A program made the translations under genes and the position numbers. DNA of 10,126 nucleotides, taken from NCBI GenBank assembly GCA_945861915.1, contig CAMAWK010000079.1:1-10126 (forward strand), in the 5' to 3' direction. Below are positions 1 to 5,815 of the stretch, in pieces; within the stretch, counting starts at the first letter, position 1, and each line of letters opens with the position of its first letter. Source of the stretch: Flavobacterium psychrophilum. GTDB taxonomy: Bacteria; Bacteroidota; Bacteroidia; Flavobacteriales; Flavobacteriaceae. A model generated the notes under the pieces. The model was given only the letters and a program-made list of their open reading frames with translations. It had not been told where the DNA came from and did not search any database.

Positions 1-126
1 AATATCTTTTCGGGAAATGACATTTATTTTGGCGTTCCAATCGTGGTATAAAAAATCTAGTTTTTCGAATTGCTCTTTTTGTAAATCGGTTAGGTTTGGG
101 AAATACTTTAGAATGTCGTCCATCAT
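1..126 (-). CDS. rsmG: RsmG (GidB), 16S rRNA m7G527 methyltransferase, N-terminal fragment
   Basis: This is the first 42 codons of a leftward gene that runs off the left edge. The reverse strand reads MMDDILKYFPNL, then TDLQKEQFEKLDFLYHDWN, then AKINVISRKDI with no stop. An N-terminal 'leader helix, L..LY..WN.KINL(I)SR.D' pattern is characteristic of RsmG, which methylates N7 of G527 in 16S rRNA using S-adenosylmethionine in the cytoplasm. The SAM-binding core lies outside the window and cannot be checked. Two adjacent ATG codons (124-126 and 121-123) could each be the start; the second may be the one used. The gene is transcribed away from the desaturase gene, and the 104-bp gap between them must contain its promoter. 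Identification rests on the N-terminal pattern alone, but that pattern is quite specific. Confidence 0.85.
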   Translation of the reverse strand, partial: MMDDILKYFPNLTDLQKEQFEKLDFLYHDWNAKINVISRKDI

Positions 127-172
127 TTAAAATTTTAACAAAAGTACCATTTTTAGTTTTGAATATTTAACG

Positions 173-180
173 CAAATTTA
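173..180 (-). promoter_or_regulatory. Putative -7 element of the rsmG promoter
   Basis: The reverse strand reads TAAATTTG, a full match to the Bacteroidota -7 consensus TAnnTTTG. It would place the transcript start near 166 and give a leader of about 40 nt. No TTG is seen at the expected -33 distance. A second TAnnTTTG match on the same strand (TACTTTTG, 139-146) lies so close to the start codon that the leader would be only a few nucleotides. Both are tentative because such motifs arise often in AT-rich DNA. Confidence 0.35.
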
Positions 181-184
181 GGTA

Positions 185-210
185 TTGAAAAAATTTAATA
201 ATTACCTTTG
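185..210 (+). promoter_or_regulatory. Putative promoter of the desaturase gene
   Basis: TACCTTTG at 203-210 matches the Bacteroidota -7 consensus TAnnTTTG and is followed by C, as is common. A TTG at 185-187 could act as the -33 element, but the 15-nt spacing is shorter than the usual 19 or so, so the upstream half is weak. Initiation would fall near 217, leaving a leader of roughly 14 nt before the ATG at 231. The A/T-rich stretch just upstream of the ATG, without a GGAGG-like site, is normal for this phylum. Confidence 0.45.
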
Positions 211-230
211 CATTCTATTTAAAATTTCAA

Positions 231-1328
231 ATGAATAACATAACTCCTACATTTGCCAAGCAAGATAGTTTGAAGTTTTTTAGAACGCTCAACTCTCGTG
301 TAAACAACTACTTCAAAGAAAATAATATCGAAAAAACAGGCAACTGGAAATTGCATCTTAAAACGATCATTCTTTTTACTGTTTTTTTAACTCCCTATTT
401 TTTAATTGTCACTTTAACAACGATGCCTTTTTGGGTTTTTGCATTGCTATCTGTTGTAATCGGAATAGGTATGGCAGGAATCGGAATGAATGTAATGCAT
501 GACGGTAATCACGGTTCCTATTCTAACAAAAATTGGATTAATAAATTCATGGGAGGAACTATATATATTCTTGCAGGAAATGTCTATAATTGGCAGGTGC
601 AACACAATGTTTTGCATCATACCTACACTAATATTCCAGGTCATGATGAAGATTTGGATGCTGGAAGGGTCATTCGATTTACCAAAGAAGCAAAGTGGTA
701 TAGTTTTCATAAATTTCAGCATTATTACTCTGTATTTTTGTACGGATTATTGACTTTTAATTGGTCTTTAACCACCGATTTCAAACAAATGAAAGGCTAT
801 TTAAAAAGAAACCTTTCTTACGGTAAAGCTAAAAACCCTAAGGTTCTTTGGACAACTTTAGTAATTACCAAAATAATTTATTTCTCTGTTTGGATTGTTA
901 TTCCAATGGCTTTAGGAATTTCGTGGTGGAAAGTATTGATAGGTTTTTTTATGATGCATTATACAGCAGGATTAATTTTGAGCATTGTTTTTCAGTTGGC
1001 TCATATTACTTACGAAACGACCAATCCACAGCCTAACGAAATAGGTGAAATTGAAAACACTTGGGCAATTCATCAATTATTTACAACAGTTAATTTTGCT
1101 CCAAAAAATTTCATTGTAAACTGGTACACTGGTGGTTTAAATCATCAAATCGAGCATCATTTATTTCCAAATATTAGTCATGTTCATTATAGTAAAATTG
1201 CAAAATTTGTAAAAGAGACAGCTAAAGAATGCAATTTGCCTTATTACGAATATAAAACGATGAGAAGTGCTGTTATTGCTCATTTCAAGCATTTAAAAGA
1301 ATTGGGTATGGAACCCGTGATTCAATAA
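231..1328 (+). CDS. Membrane fatty-acid desaturase (front-end / linoleoyl-CoA desaturase-like)
   Basis: The 365-aa product is an integral membrane di-iron desaturase that introduces a cis double bond into acyl chains of membrane lipids or acyl-CoA, using O2 and electrons from a reductase partner. All three histidine boxes are present: H90-DGN-H94, H125-NVL-H129-H130, and Q306-IE-H309-H310. Glutamine in place of the first histidine of the third box is typical of the front-end (delta-5/delta-6) branch. Hydrophobic segments lie near residues 44-62, 67-88, 207-228 and 233-256, consistent with two hairpins holding the boxes on the cytoplasmic face. There is no N-terminal cytochrome b5 domain, as expected for bacterial members. 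The aminotransferase gene follows 42 bp downstream with no terminator between, so they may share a transcript. Regiospecificity cannot be read from sequence. A role in membrane fluidity or cold adaptation is inference. Confidence 0.92.
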   Translation: MNNITPTFAKQDSLKFFRTLNSRVNNYFKENNIEKTGNWKLHLKTIILFTVFLTPYFLIVTLTTMPFWVFALLSVVIGIGMAGIGMNVMHDGNHGSYSNKNWINKFMGGTIYILAGNVYNWQVQHNVLHHTYTNIPGHDEDLDAGRVIRFTKEAKWYSFHKFQHYYSVFLYGLLTFNWSLTTDFKQMKGYLKRNLSYGKAKNPKVLWTTLVITKIIYFSVWIVIPMALGISWWKVLIGFFMMHYTAGLILSIVFQLAHITYETTNPQPNEIGEIENTWAIHQLFTTVNFAPKNFIVNWYTGGLNHQIEHHLFPNISHVHYSKIAKFVKETAKECNLPYYEYKTMRSAVIAHFKHLKELGMEPVIQ

Positions 1329-1370
1329 TATTTCAATAAAATACTTTATAAATCAATAAATTACATTTCA

Positions 1371-2561
1371 ATGAACAATTTGCTTTCTGACAGAATCAAT
1401 AATTTAGCAACTTCTCAAACTTTAGCCATGGCAGCATTGGCTAGAGAATTAAAAGCGCAAGGAAAAGACATTATCAGTTTAAGTTTGGGGGAACCTGACT
1501 TTAATACACCTGATTTTATAAAAGAAGCAGCTAAAAAAGCTATTGATGATAATTATAGCACCTATTCGCCTGTTGATGGTTATCAAGATTTGAAAGAAGC
1601 CATTTGCAGAAAATTCAAAAGAGACAACGGTTTAGATTATATACCTTCACAAATTGTGGTTTCTACAGGAGCAAAACAATCTTTATACAATATTGCTCAA
1701 GTAATGCTAAACGATGGCGATGAGGTTATTTTACCAGCACCTTACTGGGTTTCTTATTTCGAAATCGTAAAACTATCAGGTGGAGTTCCTGTTGAAGTAC
1801 CAACATCTGTTGAATCAGATTTCAAAATTACACCAGAACAATTAGAGGCAGCGATCACGCCAAAAACAAAAATGATGTGGTTTTCTTCGCCTTGTAATCC
1901 TAGTGGTTCTGTTTATAGCAGAGAAGAATTAACTGCTTTATCTAAAGTTTTAGAAAGATATCCGAATATCATTGTTGTGGCAGACGAAATTTACGAACAC
2001 ATTAATTTTTCTGGAACTTTTTGTAGTATTGGTTCAATTCCGGGAATGTTAGAAAGAACAGTTACTGTAAATGGTCTAGCTAAAGCATTTGCCATGACTG
2101 GATACCGAATTGGATATATAGGTGCACCCGAATTTATTGCAAAAGCCTGTACAAAAATTCAAGGACAAGTTACCTCGGGAGCCAATTCAGTGGCGCAACG
2201 TGCAACAATTACCGCTGTAGATGCTGATCCAAGTGTTTTGAATCATATGGTTCAAGCTTTCAAAGGTCGTAGAGATTTAGTTGTAGAATTATTGAAAGAA
2301 ATTCCAGGTATCAAAATAAACGTTCCAGAAGGAGCTTTTTATGTATTTCCTGATGTGTCTTCTTTCTTTGGAAAAACATTAAAAGGAACAGAAATCAAAG
2401 ATGCCAACGATGTATCGATGTATTTGTTAGCCGAAGCTTGTGTTGCGACCGTAACCGGTGATGCTTTTGGAAACCCAAACTGTATTCGTTTTTCTTATGC
2501 CACTAGCGATGAGCAATTAATAGAAGCATTGAAAAGAATTAAAGACGCTTTGGCGGGGTAG
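1371..2561 (+). CDS. aspC: Class I PLP-dependent aminotransferase, aspartate aminotransferase type (subgroup Ib-like)
   Basis: The 396-aa product is a fold-type I aminotransferase, cytoplasmic and probably a homodimer, that transfers the amino group between aspartate (possibly also prephenate or other acids) and 2-oxoglutarate. The family's key residues are visible. LGEPDF (39-44) opens the substrate-binding region. N176 in NPSG, and D205 and Y208 in ADEIYEH, contact the cofactor. K238 in NGLAKAF is the Schiff-base lysine, R246 in the TGYRIGY segment binds the phosphate, and R373 in IRFSYA binds the substrate carboxylate. Length and motif spacing fit the Thermus/Bacillus type Ib enzymes rather than the E. 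coli AspC type. It follows the desaturase gene by 42 bp with no clear promoter between, and a hairpin terminator starts 28 bp after its stop. Substrate range is uncertain: type Ib members can also act as prephenate aminotransferases. Confidence 0.9.
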   Translation: MNNLLSDRINNLATSQTLAMAALARELKAQGKDIISLSLGEPDFNTPDFIKEAAKKAIDDNYSTYSPVDGYQDLKEAICRKFKRDNGLDYIPSQIVVSTGAKQSLYNIAQVMLNDGDEVILPAPYWVSYFEIVKLSGGVPVEVPTSVESDFKITPEQLEAAITPKTKMMWFSSPCNPSGSVYSREELTALSKVLERYPNIIVVADEIYEHINFSGTFCSIGSIPGMLERTVTVNGLAKAFAMTGYRIGYIGAPEFIAKACTKIQGQVTSGANSVAQRATITAVDADPSVLNHMVQAFKGRRDLVVELLKEIPGIKINVPEGAFYVFPDVSSFFGKTLKGTEIKDANDVSMYLLAEACVATVTGDAFGNPNCIRFSYATSDEQLIEALKRIKDALAG

Positions 2562-2588
2562 TCCAAAATCGATTTGAAATATTTTATA

Positions 2589-2620
2589 ATGCCTCAAGGA
2601 AACTTGGGGTATTTTTTTGT
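2589..2620 (+). terminator. Rho-independent terminator after the aminotransferase gene
   Basis: Ten bases (2589-2598) pair with 2603-2612 around a GAAA loop, including two or three G-T wobbles, and a run of seven T follows directly. The hairpin starts 28 bp past the aminotransferase stop and the T-tract lies only on the rightward side, so it ends the desaturase-aminotransferase transcript. Confidence 0.85.
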
Positions 2621-2683
2621 TTGCTATTTTGAAACTATTTGTAAGAAAAAAATAATATATTTGATAATAATATGTGTCACACT

Positions 2684-2706
2684 GGTGCTCATCTGCGACG
2701 AGTGCC
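2684..2706. repeat. GC-rich REP-like imperfect palindrome
   Basis: GGTGCTCATC (2684-2693) and GACGAGTGCC (2697-2706) pair around a TGC loop with one A-C mismatch and two G-T wobbles. Correcting these would give a perfect palindrome built on GACGAGTGCC. The element is G+C-rich in an otherwise very AT-rich convergent gap. Unlike the flanking terminators it has no T-tract. It resembles REP-type intergenic palindromes that in Bacteroidota and other phyla are associated with RAYT (IS200-like) transposases. Only one copy lies in this window, so repetition in the genome is inferred. A small hairpin (GTGTT/AACAC, 2732-2744) and a loose outer complementarity (ACTGGTG at 2681 with CACCACAGT at 2742) sit beside it. 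Confidence 0.5.
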
Positions 2707-2763
2707 TACTTAAATTAGAAAACAAAACATAGTGTTTCCAACACCACAGTCTATACAAACAAA

Positions 2764-2796
2764 AAATCCCGTTTTGAATCTTTCAAAACGGGATTT
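2764..2796 (-). terminator. Rho-independent terminator after pdhC
   Basis: This is a perfect 15-bp stem (2764-2778 with 2782-2796) with a TCT loop and a core of ATCCCG/CGGGAT. On the minus strand the stem runs into TTTTTT and then GTTTG, so it terminates leftward transcription. It begins 21 bp beyond the pdhC stop codon. Confidence 0.92.
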
Positions 2797-2817
2797 CTGT
2801 TATAATCTAATAATCTA

Positions 2818-4449
2818 TTAAGCTAGCATAGTAACTGGGTTTTCGATATATTGTTTTAAGGTTTGCAAGAACTGAGCTCCTGTTGCACCATCAATAGTTC
2901 GGTGATCACAAGCTAAAGAAAGCATCATGGTGTTTCCAACTACAATTTGTCCGTTTTTCACCACTGGTTTTTCTACAATTGCACCTACAGAAAGGATAGC
3001 AGAATTCGGTTGGTTAATGATAGAATTAAATTCTGTTATACCAAACATCCCCAAATTAGAAATCGTGAAAGTACTTCCTTCCATTTCGGTTGGCAATAAT
3101 TTTTTGTTTTTGGCTCTTCCTGCAAGGTCTCTAACGCTTGTTCCTATTTGGGATAAACTCATTCCATCCGTAAATGGTAAAACAGGAACAACTAATCCAT
3201 CTTCAACAGCAACAGCTACACCAATATTCACATGATAATTGATAATGATTGATTCGGCAGTCCACTGTGAATTAATTTTTGGGTGTTTTTTCAAAGCCAA
3301 AGCCGAAGCTTTAATGACCATATCATTAAAAGATACTTTGGTATCTGGAACGCTATTGATTATTGCTCTTGATTTCATTGCCTCGTCCATAGTTACCTCA
3401 ATTACTAAATTGTAATGTGGAGCAGTAAACAAGGATTCTGCCAAGCGTTTTGCAATGATTTTACGCATGGTTGAGTTTTTGATCTCTTCCGTTGCAATTT
3501 GTCCTGCAGGAATATATGGTTTTGCAGCTGGTGCAGTAGCTTCTGTTTTAGCTGGAGCGACTTCTTGCGCTTTACTATCCGAAATCGGGGAACTGCTTGC
3601 TGGATTGAAGTTTTCAATATCATTTTTGGTAATACGTCCATTTTCGCCTGAACCTTTTACTTGCGTTAATGAAATTCCTTTTTCGTTCGCTATTTTCTTA
3701 GCTAACGGTGAAGCCAAAACACGTTGGCCGTCTGTTGGTAGTTCAACATTAGAAGCTGTCGATGGAGTAGGAGCAGATTTTACTTCTTCAGTTGAAACTG
3801 TTATTGGAGCAGAACCTCCTGCCACAAAACCACCTGCAATGCCGCTAACATCTGTTCCTGCTGGTCCAATAATAGCTAAAAGACTATCGATTGGAGCCGA
3901 TTCTCCCTCTTGTATTCCTATGTATAATAAAGTTCCTTCATTGAAGGACTCAAATTCCATAGTGGCTTTATCGGTTTCAATTTCGGCAAGCATATCGCCT
4001 TCATTTACTTTGTCTCCTACTTTTTTTAACCAAGTAGCTACCGTTCCTTCGGTCATGGTATCACTCAAACGTGGCATCGTTACTACAACAACTCCAGAAG
4101 GGATTTCTGATTTTTGAGTAACGATTTCTGATTTCTGATTTTCTAAAACTGGAATTTCTGCTACAACTGGTGATGCAGAACCTACGTTAATTAAAGCCGA
4201 GATATCTTCTCCTGCTGCACCAATGATGGCTAAAAGAGAATCTACAGGTGCTGTTTCTCCTTCTTGAATTCCAATATATAAAAGAGTTCCTTCATTGAAA
4301 GACTCAAATTCCATAGTTGCTTTGTCGGTTTCAATTTCTGCAAGCATATCGCCTTCGCTTACTTTGTCACCTACTTTTTTTAACCAAGTTGCCACTGTTC
4401 CTTCGGTCATCGTGTCGCTCAAACGAGGCATATTAATTACTGTTGCCAT
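2818..4449 (-). CDS. pdhC: Pyruvate dehydrogenase E2, dihydrolipoamide acetyltransferase with two lipoyl domains
   Basis: The 543-aa product is the core subunit of the pyruvate dehydrogenase complex. It takes the acetyl group from E1 onto lipoyl-lysine and passes it to CoA. Domain order: lipoyl domain 1 (about 1-80, lipoylated K43 in ETDKATM), linker, lipoyl domain 2 (about 121-200, K161), flexible linker rich in Ala, Pro, Ser and Thr, peripheral subunit-binding domain (about 243-280, LASPLAKKIA to GRITKNDIE), a second linker, and the catalytic domain (about 320-543). The catalytic motif DHRTIDG contains H516 and D520. The two lipoyl domains match at 70 of 74 residues (7-80 versus 125-198). 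The linker at 105-116 holds a doubled QKSEI. The gene starts 7 bp after pdhA stops, so the two are certainly cotranscribed, and it ends at a strong terminator. A 2-oxoglutarate or branched-chain E2 is less likely given the pdhA neighbour. Confidence 0.96.
   Translation of the reverse strand: MATVINMPRLSDTMTEGTVATWLKKVGDKVSEGDMLAEIETDKATMEFESFNEGTLLYIGIQEGETAPVDSLLAIIGAAGEDISALINVGSASPVVAEIPVLENQKSEIVTQKSEIPSGVVVVTMPRLSDTMTEGTVATWLKKVGDKVNEGDMLAEIETDKATMEFESFNEGTLLYIGIQEGESAPIDSLLAIIGPAGTDVSGIAGGFVAGGSAPITVSTEEVKSAPTPSTASNVELPTDGQRVLASPLAKKIANEKGISLTQVKGSGENGRITKNDIENFNPASSSPISDSKAQEVAPAKTEATAPAAKPYIPAGQIATEEIKNSTMRKIIAKRLAESLFTAPHYNLVIEVTMDEAMKSRAIINSVPDTKVSFNDMVIKASALALKKHPKINSQWTAESIIINYHVNIGVAVAVEDGLVVPVLPFTDGMSLSQIGTSVRDLAGRAKNKKLLPTEMEGSTFTISNLGMFGITEFNSIINQPNSAILSVGAIVEKPVVKNGQIVVGNTMMLSLACDHRTIDGATGAQFLQTLKQYIENPVTMLA
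3856..4080 (-). repeat. Second copy of the tandem lipoyl-domain repeat in pdhC
   Basis: This segment (PdhC residues 124-198) is a direct repeat of 4210-4434 (residues 6-80). Among residues 7-80 and their partners only four differ: S31/N149, T66/S184, V69/I187 and A78/P196. The DNA copies differ at many more sites, mostly synonymous third positions, so the duplication is not very recent, or purifying selection or partial conversion holds the protein copies together. Confidence 0.9.
4210..4434 (-). repeat. First copy of the tandem lipoyl-domain repeat in pdhC
   Basis: This encodes PdhC residues 6-80, the partner of 3856-4080. It holds the lipoyl attachment lysine K43 within ETDKATM, flanked by the usual hairpin turn. 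Blocks of identical DNA, for example around the EGTLLYIGIQEG and WLKKVGDK codons, alternate with blocks carrying synonymous changes. Confidence 0.9.
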
Positions 4450-4456
4450 AATAAAT

Positions 4457-5455
4457 TTATAGTTTATGAGGAATAAATGGATAATTTTCTTGTGCGTACA
4501 CTACATCATATAATTGTTGTATTTCAGGGTAAGCAGATTCTTCCGAGAATTTCACACATTCTTCTACTAATTCTTTTACTCTTTTTTCGATGGCTTCAAT
4601 TTCTGATTCAGAAGCATATTTTTTGCTTTTAATAACATCTAAAACTTGAGTGATTGGGTCAATTTTTTTATACTCTTCTACTTCTTCTTTAGAACGGTAT
4701 AATTGTGCATCAGACATAGAGTGTCCTCTGTATCGGTAGGTTTTCATTTCTAAAAAAGTAGGGCCGTCTCCGCGTCTCGCTCTATCGATAGCTTCGTGCA
4801 TGGCTTCGGCTACTTTTACAGGATTCATTCCGTCTACTGGGCCGCAAGGCATTTCGTATCCTAAACCTAATTTCCAAATATCAGAGTGATTGGCGGTTCT
4901 ATCTACAGACGTTCCCATCGCATATCCATTATTTTCAACAATAAAAACAACAGGTAATTTCCACAACATAGCCATGTTAAAAGCTTCATGAAGCGAACCT
5001 TGACGCGCTGCTCCATCACCAAAATAAGTCATGGTTACACCACCTGTATTATTGTATTTATCGCCAAAAGCCAAACCGGCTCCTAATGGAATTTGCCCAC
5101 CTACAATTCCGTGTCCACCATAAAAACGATGTTCTTTAGAAAAAATATGCATAGAACCACCCATTCCTTTCGAAGTTCCTGTTACTTTCCCCATCAATTC
5201 TGCCATTACTCGTCTTGGATCAACACCCATTCCAATAGGTTGTACGTGATTTCTATAAGCAGTAATCATTTTATCTTTTGTCAAGTCCATAGCATGCAAT
5301 GCTCCTGCTAAAACTGCTTCTTGACCATTGTATAAATGTAGAAATCCTCTAATTTTTTGTTGAATGTATAAGGCGGCTAGTTTGTCTTCAAACTTTCTCC
5401 AAAGTAGCATGTCTTCGTACCACTTTAAATAAACTTCTTTTGTAACTTCTTTCAT
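4457..5455 (-). CDS. pdhA: Pyruvate dehydrogenase E1 component, alpha subunit
   Basis: The 332-aa product is the E1-alpha chain, which with E1-beta binds thiamine diphosphate and decarboxylates pyruvate, handing acetyl to the E2 lipoyl arm. The ThDP/Mg motif runs from G146-D147-G148 to N175-N176. The phosphorylation-loop-like segment YRYRGHSMSD (240-249) and the HLYNGQEA motif (40-47) are typical of E1-alpha. The length matches alpha subunits, not the ~900-aa single-chain AceE type. I chose the ATG at 5453-5455 (MKEVTKEVYLKW) because homologs begin there. The frame stays open upstream to an ATG at 5558-5560, but the extra 35 residues are Asn/Thr/Lys-rich and look untranslated. pdhC follows 7 bp downstream. 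No E1-beta gene is in the window, so that subunit must be encoded elsewhere. Confidence 0.95.
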   Translation of the reverse strand: MKEVTKEVYLKWYEDMLLWRKFEDKLAALYIQQKIRGFLHLYNGQEAVLAGALHAMDLTKDKMITAYRNHVQPIGMGVDPRRVMAELMGKVTGTSKGMGGSMHIFSKEHRFYGGHGIVGGQIPLGAGLAFGDKYNNTGGVTMTYFGDGAARQGSLHEAFNMAMLWKLPVVFIVENNGYAMGTSVDRTANHSDIWKLGLGYEMPCGPVDGMNPVKVAEAMHEAIDRARRGDGPTFLEMKTYRYRGHSMSDAQLYRSKEEVEEYKKIDPITQVLDVIKSKKYASESEIEAIEKRVKELVEECVKFSEESAYPEIQQLYDVVYAQENYPFIPHKL

Positions 5456-5581
5456 GGTTTTTTCTAAGGTATTTCTGTTTATAACAAAAAAATGAAATTT
5501 GTTTGTATCCTTGACTTGTATAGTTTTTGTTGTGTTTATTTTTCTATAATAAACTATCAAACTATTTTTAAATGATGTTTT

Positions 5582-5597
5582 GTGATTTGAAAATCAC
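5582..5597. promoter_or_regulatory. Perfect 16-bp palindrome at the probable pdhA transcription start
   Basis: GTGATTT (5582-5588) and AAATCAC (5591-5597) form an exact inverted repeat with a 2-bp centre. Beyond one mismatched pair, TTT and AAA flanks extend the symmetry. It directly follows the candidate -7 element at 5604-5611 and so would overlap the +1 region, a usual place for a repressor operator. There is no T-tract and the loop would be too tight for a normal terminator. The half-sites do not fit CRP spacing. The cognate regulator is unknown. Confidence 0.4.
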
Positions 5598-5603
5598 GAA
5601 ACG

Positions 5604-5611
5604 CAAAAATA
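5604..5611 (-). promoter_or_regulatory. Putative -7 element of the pdhA-pdhC promoter
   Basis: The reverse strand reads TATTTTTG followed by C, the only TAnnTTTG match in the region upstream of pdhA. At 19-nt spacing the -33 position reads TTA rather than TTG, so the upstream half is imperfect. The start would fall near 5597, giving a leader of about 140 nt. Confidence 0.4.
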
Positions 5612-5749
5612 GAACATTTCATGGAGTTAGTAAAATTTATAACTCATTTTTGGTGTTTTTTTCTTTTTTGTGATAATTTCTCATAAAAAATGAGAGTATA
5701 GCATCCTTTTTTAAAGATTCTGTTTTTTTAATTGTCAGTCTACAAATAA

Positions 5750-5786
5750 AATTGCCTCCTGAAAGATAGTCTTTTGGGAGGCAATT
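5750..5786 (-). terminator. Rho-independent terminator after porV
   Basis: AATTGCCTCC (5750-5759) pairs with GGAGGCAATT (5777-5786). The pairing continues inward through two G-T wobbles and AAAG/CTTT to an ATAGT loop, a stem of about 16 bp. On the minus strand it is followed by TTATTTG. It starts 29 bp past the porV stop and separates the porU-porV transcript from pdhA. Confidence 0.88.
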
Positions 5787-5815
5787 ATTTTTATTTAGAT
5801 AATCAATACTTTTTT

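Larger units (their letters stand above)
5456..5815. other. Gene-free 360-bp region between porV and pdhA
   Basis: No credible gene is seen on either strand in this very AT-rich, T-run-filled stretch. From right to left it holds the porV terminator (5750-5786), a small hairpin TCTCAT/ATGAGA with an A5 loop (5679-5695), the probable pdhA -7 element (5604-5611), a 16-bp perfect palindrome (5582-5597), and a leader of about 140 nt before pdhA. In some Flavobacteriaceae, as I recall, a cytidine deaminase gene lies at this position. No remnant of one is recognisable here. Confidence 0.7.

Noticed and set aside
447..722. 91-codon minus-strand frame inside the desaturase gene
   Set aside because: It is antisense to the histidine-box region of a well-supported gene and has no motif or promoter of its own.
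1361..1370. Promoter directly in front of the aminotransferase gene
   Set aside because: TACATTTC mismatches the consensus at the final G and abuts the start codon. Read-through from the desaturase gene is simpler.
3455..4117. 220-codon open frame on the plus strand
   Set aside because: It lies wholly antisense to pdhC, follows its codon periodicity, and gives low-complexity Ser/Pro/Ala-rich sequence without recognisable motifs.
5456..5560. In-frame 35-residue N-terminal extension of PdhA
   Set aside because: The added residues are low-complexity and absent from the family pattern. The protein beginning at 5455 has the expected length and start sequence.
5581..5598. CRP-type site (TGTGA-N6-TCACA) near pdhA
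   Set aside because: The half-sites are eight bases apart rather than six and the right half is TCACG, so it does not fit the CRP consensus.
5679..5695. TCTCAT/ATGAGA hairpin as a terminator
   Set aside because: It has a six-pair A/T-rich stem with no T-run on either exit side, and a far stronger terminator already serves porV.
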